Both the position numbers and the translations under genes were made by a program. From assembly GCA_902795875.1 (NCBI GenBank), contig CADBND010000259.1, positions 1 to 11,661 on the forward strand: a DNA stretch of 11,661 bases, written 5' to 3'. Shown here one piece after another: positions 6,928 to 11,661 of the stretch. Numbering within the stretch: the stretch's first letter is position 1; each line of letters opens with the position of its first letter. The notes under the pieces were generated by a model. That model was not told the origin of the DNA and made no database searches. It was given only the letters and a program-made list of their open reading frames with translations. This stretch comes from an uncultured Erysipelotrichaceae bacterium (GTDB lineage: Bacteria > Bacillota_I > Bacilli_A > Erysipelotrichales > Erysipelotrichaceae).

Positions 6928-8193
6928 ATGAAGATTGCAGTAGTAGGTAGCGGCGGCAGAGAGCACGCCATCATCAAGAAGATCAAAGAGAATCCGGAAG
7001 TGGAAGTCATATATGCCTTACCGGGGAATGGCGGTATCGCAGCGGATGCGGAATGTGTCGCTGTCGGTGCCAAGGATATCGACGGGATCGTGAAATTTTC
7101 TGTTGAAAACAAGATCGATTATGTCGTTGTAGCACCGGATGATCCGCTGGTCATGGGTGCTGTTGATGCACTGGAGAAGGTTGGTATTCCGGCCTTTGGT
7201 CCGAGAGCGAATGCGGCGATCGTTGAGGGAAGCAAGGTGTTCTCCAAGAATCTGATGAAGAAATACGGTATCCCGACAGCAGCTTATGAGACGTTCGATG
7301 ATGCGAAGAAGGCTTTGGAATATGTGGAAACCTGTCCGATCCCGACAGTGGTCAAGGCCGATGGTCTGGCTTTAGGCAAAGGCGTCATCATTGCGATGAG
7401 CAGAGAAGAGGCCAGAGAGGCAGTCAAGTCGATCATGCTGGACAAGCAGTTCGGTGCCAGTGGAAACCAGATCGTCATCGAAGAATTCATGGAGGGTCCG
7501 GAGATCACGGTGCTGTCTTTCACCGATGGCAAGGTGGTCAAGCCGATGGTTTCTTCCATGGATCATAAGAGAGCACATGACAACGATGAGGGTCTCAATA
7601 CCGGCGGTATGGGTACGATCGCTCCGAATCCTTATTACACCAAGGAAGTGGCGGATGAGTGTATGGAGAAGATCTTCTTGCCTACGATCAATGCCCTGAA
7701 TGCAGAAGGAAGGACCTTTACAGGCTGTCTGTATTTCGGTCTGATGCTGACAAAGGACGGTCCGAAGGTTGTGGAATACAACAGCCGTTTCGGTGATCCG
7801 GAGACACAGGTCGTTCTGCCTTTACTGGAAAGCGATCTGCTTACCATCATGAAGGCGACCACAGAGGGAACATTGGCAGAAACAGAAGTGAAATTCATGG
7901 ATGGCTATGCAGCCTGTGTCATCATGGCTTCGGACGGTTATCCTGAACATTATGAAAAGGGTTATGAGATATCGATCCCGGATGAAGTTTCCAATATGGT
8001 GTTCGTAGCCGGCGCAAAGAAGGAAGACGGAAAACTGCTGACAAATGGCGGAAGAGTACTGGGCTGTTCCGGTACGGGAAGAAGCCTGCAGGAAGCAATT
8101 GATAATGCCTACAAGGTCGTAGAGAAGGTCCATTTCGATAATCAGTATTACCGTCACGATATCGGTCAAAGAGCACTCAAGGCCGTCAAGTAA
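6928..8193 (+). CDS. purD: Phosphoribosylamine-glycine ligase (GAR synthetase)
   Basis: PurD joins glycine to 5-phosphoribosylamine using ATP, the second step of de novo purine synthesis, in the cytosol. The 421-residue length is normal. Visible family marks are the N-terminal GSGGREHA (7-14), GPRANAAIVEGSK (91-103), the ATP-grasp lysine stretch KADGLALGKGV (143-153), KRAHDNDEGLNTGGMG (214-229) and the metal/ATP site EYNSRFGDPETQ (283-294). ATG 6928 is fixed by GAGGAG six bases upstream and by homology starting at residue 1. In many Bacillota purD ends the long pur operon; here it stands alone with its own promoter and a terminator, diverging from the deformylase fusion. All motifs are intact, so it should be active. 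Confidence 0.97.
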   Translation: MKIAVVGSGGREHAIIKKIKENPEVEVIYALPGNGGIAADAECVAVGAKDIDGIVKFSVENKIDYVVVAPDDPLVMGAVDALEKVGIPAFGPRANAAIVEGSKVFSKNLMKKYGIPTAAYETFDDAKKALEYVETCPIPTVVKADGLALGKGVIIAMSREEAREAVKSIMLDKQFGASGNQIVIEEFMEGPEITVLSFTDGKVVKPMVSSMDHKRAHDNDEGLNTGGMGTIAPNPYYTKEVADECMEKIFLPTINALNAEGRTFTGCLYFGLMLTKDGPKVVEYNSRFGDPETQVVLPLLESDLLTIMKATTEGTLAETEVKFMDGYAACVIMASDGYPEHYEKGYEISIPDEVSNMVFVAGAKKEDGKLLTNGGRVLGCSGTGRSLQEAIDNAYKVVEKVHFDNQYYRHDIGQRALKAVK

Positions 8194-8205
8194 AAACAGA
8201 TCAAG

Positions 8206-8244
8206 AAAAGCAGTCGATCATGAAGATGAAATGACTGCTTTTTT
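8206..8244 (+). terminator. Bidirectional terminator between purD and the yeiL-type gene
   Basis: AAAAGCAGTC (8206-8215) pairs perfectly with GACTGCTTTT (8233-8242) and runs into a T tract to 8244. The loop holds a further small stem, TCAT/ATGA (8218-8221 and 8226-8229). On the minus strand the stem is followed by TTTTCTTG, so it may also stop transcripts of the convergent gene that ends at 8285. Confidence 0.88.
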
Positions 8245-8284
8245 CTATGAAATGGGCTGACAGAGTCTACATGCATACTTGGAT

Positions 8285-8959
8285 CTATTCTGAGTCGATA
8301 TCGAGGACTTGAGAGAGTTTTTTGAGTCTGTTTCTGTCTTTGATCGTGTAGGTGAGCTTATGTTTTTCGAGAATCTTGTTTCTGACCATGTCAGAAAGGA
8401 CGGCTTCCAGATGACGGTAGGATACGCCTAAACTTTCGGCGATGACCGTCTTTCTGATGGAGAAGGTATTTCCTTCGATGTTGTCGAGGATGAATCTGGC
8501 CAGTCTGTTTATCAGGGGATAGGAGATGTTATGGATGTAGGAGGTCATGGCTTTTCCTTCTTTTTCAGCGAGGGAGATGCTTAGCTGAAGCAGGAAGTGA
8601 GGATCGCTGAGCAGTTTCTCCTTGTATTTCTTTAGGGGGATGGCGATCATCAGACAGTCTTCCAGTGCGTCGACGATGTAGGTCTGTCTTTGGGATATGA
8701 GTTCGATCTCTCCGATCAGGCAGGGTGCTTTGAGACTGGACAGGATCATCTTCTTTCCGTTCTGGGAATAGGCGATGACTTTACATCTGCCGGAAAACAT
8801 GAAGTAGAGGTATTCCAGTTCCTGGTGGGCTTTGATGATGTTCTGGGAAGCATCGAAACGGATAAGAAGGAGGTCTTCATGATAGTCGTTTGAAAAGAAG
8901 CTTGTGAAGGCTTCATTTTGTATGAGTTTGTTTAACAGAGTTTTGTCTTTTTCGTTCAT
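8285..8959 (-). CDS. yeiL: Crp/Fnr family regulator, YeiL type
   Basis: The 224-residue protein has an N-terminal cyclic-nucleotide-binding-type beta barrel (about 20-115) and a C-terminal winged helix (about 150-215). It closely resembles E. coli YeiL as I recall it: APCLIGEIELIS (78-89) and LGVSYRHLEAVLSDM (177-191), the latter being the recognition helix region, followed by a conserved YTIKDRNRLKKL tail. The three Cys (59, 80, 102) are not an FNR-like N-terminal cluster, so oxygen sensing through FeS is not indicated; Arg91 sits where CRP binds the cAMP phosphate but the neighbouring Ser is Gln, so the ligand is unknown. In E. coli yeiL neighbours rihB, and here it diverges from a rihB homologue, which argues for local control of nucleoside use. 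No good ribosome binding site precedes the ATG, so translation may be weak. A palindromic operator lies in the shared promoter. Confidence 0.9.
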   Translation of the reverse strand: MNEKDKTLLNKLIQNEAFTSFFSNDYHEDLLLIRFDASQNIIKAHQELEYLYFMFSGRCKVIAYSQNGKKMILSSLKAPCLIGEIELISQRQTYIVDALEDCLMIAIPLKKYKEKLLSDPHFLLQLSISLAEKEGKAMTSYIHNISYPLINRLARFILDNIEGNTFSIRKTVIAESLGVSYRHLEAVLSDMVRNKILEKHKLTYTIKDRNRLKKLSQVLDIDSE

Positions 8960-8967
8960 TGTTTTAA

Positions 8968-8989
8968 AAATAGGAGATTTCTCCTATTT
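8968..8989. promoter_or_regulatory. Perfect 22-bp palindrome, likely operator of the YeiL-type regulator
   Basis: Ten-base arms AAATAGGAGA (8968-8977) and TCTCCTATTT (8980-8989) are perfect inverted repeats separated by TT. The 22-bp two-fold symmetric layout is the size expected for a Crp/Fnr dimer site. It lies between the divergent regulator and rihB starts. It does not match the CRP (TGTGA) or FNR (TTGAT) half-site, as expected for a different recognition helix. Confidence 0.7.
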
Positions 8990-8990
8990 C

Positions 8991-8996
8991 ATTATA
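8991..8996 (-). promoter_or_regulatory. -10 box of the yeiL-type gene
   Basis: TATAAT on the minus strand (8996-8991) predicts a start near 8984, so the palindrome at 8968-8989 would straddle the transcription start. That geometry fits autorepression. The -35 is weak. Confidence 0.5.
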
Positions 8997-9008
8997 GTAT
9001 ACCGGAAT

Positions 9009-9014
9009 TAGAAT
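9009..9014 (+). promoter_or_regulatory. Candidate -10 box of rihB
   Basis: TAGAAT matches TATAAT in five of six positions and predicts a start near 9020-9021. The palindrome centre (8978.5) would then be at about -42, the classical class II activator position of Crp-family proteins. Rival -10 boxes are TATAGT (8993-8998) and TATACC (8998-9003), for which the operator would lie over the core promoter. None has a good -35, consistent with an activator-dependent promoter. Confidence 0.4.
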
Positions 9015-9038
9015 GAAGATGAAAACGGAGGTCTCATT

Positions 9039-9968
9039 ATGAATAGAATAAAGATGATCTTGGATTGTGATACCGGTCATGATGACGCGATCGCTTTGAT
9101 GATCGCTTCGAAGCACCCGGATATCGATCTGCTGGGTGTGACGGTGGTTGCGGGAAACCAGACTTTGGATAAAACTTTGCCGAATACCTTGCATGTGGTA
9201 CAGCACCTTGGCCTGGATGTACCGGTATATGGCGGTATGGCCAAGCCGATCGTGAAGGTGCAGGAAGTGGCGGAGGATGTACATGGAAAGAGCGGATTGG
9301 ATGGTCCGGTCTTCGAGGAATTGAGGATCAAGGCACAGCCGGAACATGCGGTGAACTATCTGATCAGGACTCTGATGGAAAGCGATGGGGATATCACTCT
9401 GGTGCCTGTCGGTCCTTTGACGAATATCGCGATGGCGATCTTATTGGAGCCAAGGATCGTGAATAAGATCAGGCAGATCGTTTTGATGGGCGGTGCTGTC
9501 GGGATAGGCAATACGACGCCGAGTGCGGAGTTCAATATCTATGTCGATCCGGAAGCGGCGCATATCGTTTTTTCTTCCGGTGTGAAGATCACAATGATGC
9601 CTTTGGATCTGACCAACACGGCTTTGGCGGATGAAAGTGTCATTGAGAGAATGAGAAATATCGGAAATAAGGCAGGGAAACTGTTTGCGGATATCATGAG
9701 TTTCACTCTGCATTCGCAAGCGGTGAACGGTTTAAGTGCCGGTCCGGTACATGATGTGACAGCAGTGACTTACCTGGTGGCTCCTGATCTTTATGAGACA
9801 GTAGATGCCTATGTACAGATCGATCTTTCAAAAGGTCCCAGCTATGGCCGTACGGTGTGCGACATCTATGGCCGTTCGGGTCTGGAGAAGAATGCGACGA
9901 TCGGTATGAAGATCAGGTTGAAGGAATTCTGGGATCTGGTCGAAGATACTTTGAGAAGACACATTTAA
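9039..9968 (+). CDS. rihB: Ribonucleoside hydrolase, RihB/RihA type
   Basis: This inosine-uridine nucleoside N-ribohydrolase family enzyme hydrolyses the N-glycosidic bond of ribonucleosides to base and ribose, in salvage or catabolism. The 309-residue length fits the family. The calcium-binding N-terminus is LDCDTGHDDAIAL (8-20; Asp11, Asp15, Asp16; the usual Pro is Thr). His82 in DVHGKSGLDGP and His238 in GPVHD align with the two active-site histidines of E. coli RihB (YeiK), and the ITLVPVGPLTNIA (119-131) and TPSAEFNIYVDPEAA (160-174) blocks are conserved. This His pair is the mark of the pyrimidine-preferring RihA/RihB group, so cytidine and uridine are the likeliest substrates. ATG 9039 has GGAGG at 9027-9031. 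The divergent YeiL-type regulator and the nucleoside-type lipoprotein nearby support the role. Confidence 0.94.
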   Translation: MNRIKMILDCDTGHDDAIALMIASKHPDIDLLGVTVVAGNQTLDKTLPNTLHVVQHLGLDVPVYGGMAKPIVKVQEVAEDVHGKSGLDGPVFEELRIKAQPEHAVNYLIRTLMESDGDITLVPVGPLTNIAMAILLEPRIVNKIRQIVLMGGAVGIGNTTPSAEFNIYVDPEAAHIVFSSGVKITMMPLDLTNTALADESVIERMRNIGNKAGKLFADIMSFTLHSQAVNGLSAGPVHDVTAVTYLVAPDLYETVDAYVQIDLSKGPSYGRTVCDIYGRSGLEKNATIGMKIRLKEFWDLVEDTLRRHI

Positions 9969-9993
9969 AAATATCCTTTTCAGGATATTTTTT
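9967..9993. terminator. Shared terminator between rihB and the convergent THEP1-SWIM gene
   Basis: Arms 9967-9977 and 9982-9992 (AAAAATATCCT with AGGATATTTTT) form a perfect stem with a TTTC loop, ending in a T run. The left arm overlaps the last bases of the rihB stop codon and the right arm contains the final bases of the minus-strand gene that stops at 9980, so one hairpin serves both converging transcripts. Confidence 0.88.
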
Positions 9994-10720
9994 CATATTT
10001 CCAGAATGTGGCGTTTCTGATCACGGCCATGATGTGGGAACAGGTCCCGGTCTTCTGATAGTAGTCGCAGGTACAGGAATAGTTTCCGTCCGTCCTGTCG
10101 ATCATGCGGATATCGTGGGTCGAGCGCATGATGATGTGATCGCCCTGATACATGAAGCGTTCCGGTTCTTTGTGATACTTTTCGGAAAGGGCTAATTTGG
10201 AAAGATATTCTTCATCGTCCTTATTTACAGCTTCTGCCAGAAGGAAGGGCATTTGATCCCGGTTTTCTTCATTGAGCTCATAGAGGGTGTCTCTGTTTTC
10301 TTCTTTGAGATGTGCCGTGAATTCATTGTCTTCCTTGCATATGGTGGCTATGACTTTTTTATCGGATGCGGACAGTTCTTCAAGATAGGAGCGGAAGGCT
10401 TTGGAATATAGCTGCATCGGTCCGATCTCGTCGATGATCAGAAAAGGTGCATCATAAGAACGAAGTTCAGGGATGATCATCTTTTCGAAGGTGCCGATGT
10501 CGACACCGAATTCTTCTATGGCATAGGTCTTGGGTAGATCGATGTGGGCAAAGATGAAGTCTTTTCCCGACAGGGTGTGCGTCATAAAACCGACCCTTTT
10601 ATTTCCTTCCAGGATCTCGCTGGTGTAGAATCCTTTGCATCGTTTTCTTCCTAAAAGAGTGATGAGGGTGGATATGGCTGTCGATTTTCCTGTATTGGGT
10701 GCACCGGTCAATAAGATCAT
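9980..10720 (-). CDS. THEP1-like nucleoside triphosphatase with C-terminal SWIM zinc finger
   Basis: The 246-residue protein opens directly with a P-loop, GAPNTGKST (6-14), and has FLIIDEIGPMQL (93-104), the Walker B plus DEIGxMEL-like signature of the NTPase_1/THEP1 family. THEP1 enzymes hydrolyse NTPs in vitro; their cellular role is unclear. The normal THEP1 core (about 170 residues) is followed by an extension ending in CTCDYYQKTGTCSH (216-229), a SWIM zinc finger of form CxCx(n)CxH with Cys216, Cys218, Cys227 and His229. SWIM domains usually mediate DNA or protein binding, so the ATPase may be targeted to nucleic acid. No Shine-Dalgarno precedes the ATG at 10720; an extended -10 box sits six bases upstream, predicting a leaderless mRNA. 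The start cannot lie further in, because the P-loop begins at residue 6. It converges on rihB over a shared terminator. Confidence 0.85.
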   Translation of the reverse strand: MILLTGAPNTGKSTAISTLITLLGRKRCKGFYTSEILEGNKRVGFMTHTLSGKDFIFAHIDLPKTYAIEEFGVDIGTFEKMIIPELRSYDAPFLIIDEIGPMQLYSKAFRSYLEELSASDKKVIATICKEDNEFTAHLKEENRDTLYELNEENRDQMPFLLAEAVNKDDEEYLSKLALSEKYHKEPERFMYQGDHIIMRSTHDIRMIDRTDGNYSCTCDYYQKTGTCSHIMAVIRNATFWKYEKIS

Positions 10721-10726
10721 ATCTAA

Positions 10727-10735
10727 ATTATAACA
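10727..10735 (-). promoter_or_regulatory. Extended -10 promoter of the THEP1-SWIM gene, leaderless geometry
   Basis: On the minus strand TGTTATAAT is a perfect extended -10 (TGn plus TATAAT, 10732-10727). Only six bases separate it from the ATG at 10720, so transcription should start at or next to the A of the start codon. No purine-rich ribosome binding site lies between them. Confidence 0.6.
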
Positions 10736-10770
10736 AGTTTATCTTTACGTAGGCTTATGTGAAAAATATA

Positions 10771-10779
10771 TGATAAAAT
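10771..10779 (+). promoter_or_regulatory. Candidate extended -10 promoter ahead of the hairpin cluster
   Basis: TGATAAAAT (TGn plus TAAAAT, five of six bases of TATAAT) predicts a plus-strand start near 10786. It could produce a long leader for the BMP lipoprotein gene or a separate small RNA. No clear -35 is seen. Confidence 0.35.
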
Positions 10780-10785
10780 GAAATC

Positions 10786-10923
10786 AACAGAAGTATGATC
10801 GGCAGGATCTCACTCCGGGTCCTGCAGGATGGACAGAAAATAATGACCGTGTAGATGGCGGTCAGCTCGAATGTTTCGATGAAACTTGTCATCATCGGGA
10901 CAGGAAAGTGAATATATTTTTTT
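10786..10923 (+). other. Gene-free interval with four consecutive small hairpins
   Basis: The 10721-11030 interval holds no recognised gene. Within it four inverted repeats follow each other: GCAGGATC/GGTCCTGC (10802-10809 and 10818-10825, one G-T pair), GACCG/CGGTC (10845-10849 and 10859-10863), TCGAA/TTCGA (10867-10871 and 10875-10879) and CTTGTC/GACAGG (10885-10890 and 10899-10904, one G-T pair), then a T7 run (10917-10923). This could be a structured leader or small RNA. I could not match it to the purine, c-di-GMP, ZTP, THF, SAM, preQ1 or other riboswitch consensus I know. The opposite strand carries a doubtful 46-codon hydrophobic frame (10895-10755). Confidence 0.3.
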
Positions 10924-10932
10924 GACCCCTTC

Positions 10933-10946
10933 TGTAAGCGCTAACA
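10933..10946 (+). promoter_or_regulatory. CcpA catabolite-responsive element (cre)
   Basis: TGTAAGCGCTAACA matches the cre consensus TGTAANCGNTNNCA at every fixed position, with the central CG and near-palindromic symmetry. It lies 85-98 bases before the BMP lipoprotein start and directly downstream of a TTGACC -35-like hexamer (10922-10927), so it would overlap the spacer or -10 of that promoter; bound CcpA would be expected to repress. The matching -10 is not clear (weak candidates around 10942-10950). Confidence 0.75.
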
Positions 10947-11030
10947 TAGGCTGAGGAGTTATTTATTAAGAAAGGAAAATGACGGGAGATGTCGTGACAA
11001 GAGATATTTCGCTGTCGAAAAAGGAGAATC

Positions 11031-11661
11031 ATGAAAAAACTTTTATCTATCTTGCTTGCAGTTTTGATGATCTTCTCTCTGGTCGGCTGTGCCAACAATG
11101 GTGGCGGCAATGAGCCTGCACCTGCACCGGAGCCCGAGGGAGAAAGCACGGATCTTACCGGCAAGCCTCTTCGTATCCTTCAGTTCGTTTCTCAGACTTT
11201 AGGTAGCTTATCCTGTGAAGACCTCGTTTACGAAGGTATTCAGAAATTCTGTGAAGAAACAGGTTCTACTGTCGATACGTTCGAATTGAACTATGATGAT
11301 ACGCACACTGCATCTTCTCTGGCTGAGCTGTGCTCTTCCGGCAAATACGATGTAGTCGTTACCGGTTACTGGTCAATCGAAGAGTATGTTGAACAGGCTG
11401 CTCAGGACTTCCCTGACATCAAGTTCATGGTCTTCGACTGCACGATCGATTTCGATTCTTATCCTGAGATCAAGAACAATGTCTCTTCTTACCTCTGCAA
11501 ACAGAACACACTGGCTTTCGCAGCAGGTGCTTTAGGTGCATTGATGACTGAATCCGATCTGCCGCTTGCTAACCCAGATAAGACGATCGGTTTCGTTGGT
11601 GGTGGTATGATCACTGCTATCGATGACTTCCTCATCGGTTACATCCAGGGTGCTCATTACA
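11031..11661 (+). CDS. BMP/PnrA-family substrate-binding lipoprotein (3' end outside window)
   Basis: The frame opens at ATG 11031 behind AAGGAG (11021-11026) and runs off the window after 210 residues. It begins with a lipoprotein signal: MKKLLSILLAVLMIF, then lipobox LVGC with Cys20 as the lipidated residue, and an Asn/Gly/Pro/Glu-rich tether. The mature part has basic membrane protein (BMP, PF02608) features: a CEDLVYEGIQKF helix after strand 1, GKYDVVVTGYW, PDIKFMVFDC, and an LAFAAGALGALM segment followed by IGFVGGGM and IDDFLIGYIQGA. Characterised BMP/PnrA proteins bind nucleosides for an ABC importer on the outer face of the membrane. The nearby nucleoside hydrolase fits that role, but an autoinducer- or sugar-type ligand is not excluded. 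A cre site upstream suggests carbon catabolite repression. Importer genes would be expected downstream. Confidence 0.9.
   Translation, partial: MKKLLSILLAVLMIFSLVGCANNGGGNEPAPAPEPEGESTDLTGKPLRILQFVSQTLGSLSCEDLVYEGIQKFCEETGSTVDTFELNYDDTHTASSLAELCSSGKYDVVVTGYWSIEEYVEQAAQDFPDIKFMVFDCTIDFDSYPEIKNNVSSYLCKQNTLAFAAGALGALMTESDLPLANPDKTIGFVGGGMITAIDDFLIGYIQGAHY

Noticed and set aside
8960..8989. The 22-bp palindrome read as an intrinsic terminator on the minus strand
   Set aside because: It is followed by a T run, but it lies within 10-30 bases upstream of the regulator start codon with promoter -10 boxes beside it, so an operator is the simpler reading. An attenuator role is not excluded.
10801..10860. 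A 19-codon plus-strand frame starting at ATG 10795
   Set aside because: It has no ribosome binding site, no recognisable product, and covers the first hairpin, which explains the sequence structure equally well.
10979..11116. Short plus-strand frame overlapping the lipoprotein start (ATG at 10979), a possible leader peptide
   Set aside because: The nearest purine-rich stretch (AAAGGAAA) is too close to the ATG, the 45-codon product has no recognisable feature, and it would run into the lipoprotein gene in another frame.

Overview
The window looks like the chromosome of a Bacillota (Firmicutes) bacterium. Supporting signs are strong AGGAGG-type ribosome binding sites, TATAAT-type -10 boxes (several extended), a textbook CcpA cre site, short intergenic gaps with hairpin-plus-T-run terminators, a lipoprotein with a Gram-positive style lipobox, and moderate GC. 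The gene mix would suit a gut anaerobe of the Erysipelotrichia/Clostridia type, but the class cannot be fixed from this sequence alone. No phage, IS, tRNA, rRNA or CRISPR signal was seen.

Layout. 1-1117: the 3' part of a PLP aminotransferase gene, followed in the same frame by an N-terminally truncated GNAT acetyltransferase remnant. 1180-1968: a BtpA/SgcQ family protein, closed by a hairpin terminator that can also serve the opposite strand. 2040-5446 (minus strand): a two-gene unit. It consists of a 1071-residue membrane protein joining an extracellular GH5 endoglucanase, a cellulose-synthase-type GT2 domain and a degenerate PilZ-like tail, then a 59-codon orphan gene. 5663-6829 (minus): a fusion of peptide deformylase with a degenerate methyltransferase-like domain. 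It diverges from purD (6928-8193), which stands alone with its own promoter and terminator.

8285-9968: a divergent pair, a YeiL-type Crp/Fnr regulator and a RihB-type ribonucleoside hydrolase, with a perfect 22-bp palindrome between them. 9980-10720 (minus): a THEP1-like nucleoside triphosphatase fused to a C-terminal SWIM zinc finger. It faces rihB across a shared terminator and has a promoter that predicts a leaderless mRNA. 10721-11030: a gene-poor interval with an extended -10, a run of small hairpins and a cre site. 11031-end: the start of a BMP/PnrA-type lipoprotein, probably a nucleoside-binding ABC transporter component.

How the genes fit together. The right half has a nucleoside theme: uptake (BMP lipoprotein, under likely catabolite control), hydrolysis to base and ribose (rihB, with yeiL as local regulator), a possible NTPase, and de novo purine synthesis (purD). 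The left-centre holds a compact glucan-export machine in which synthase and hydrolase are one polypeptide. The most unusual items are the deformylase-methyltransferase fusion, the GH5-GT2-PilZ fusion with its small partner, and the THEP1-SWIM fusion with a leaderless promoter.
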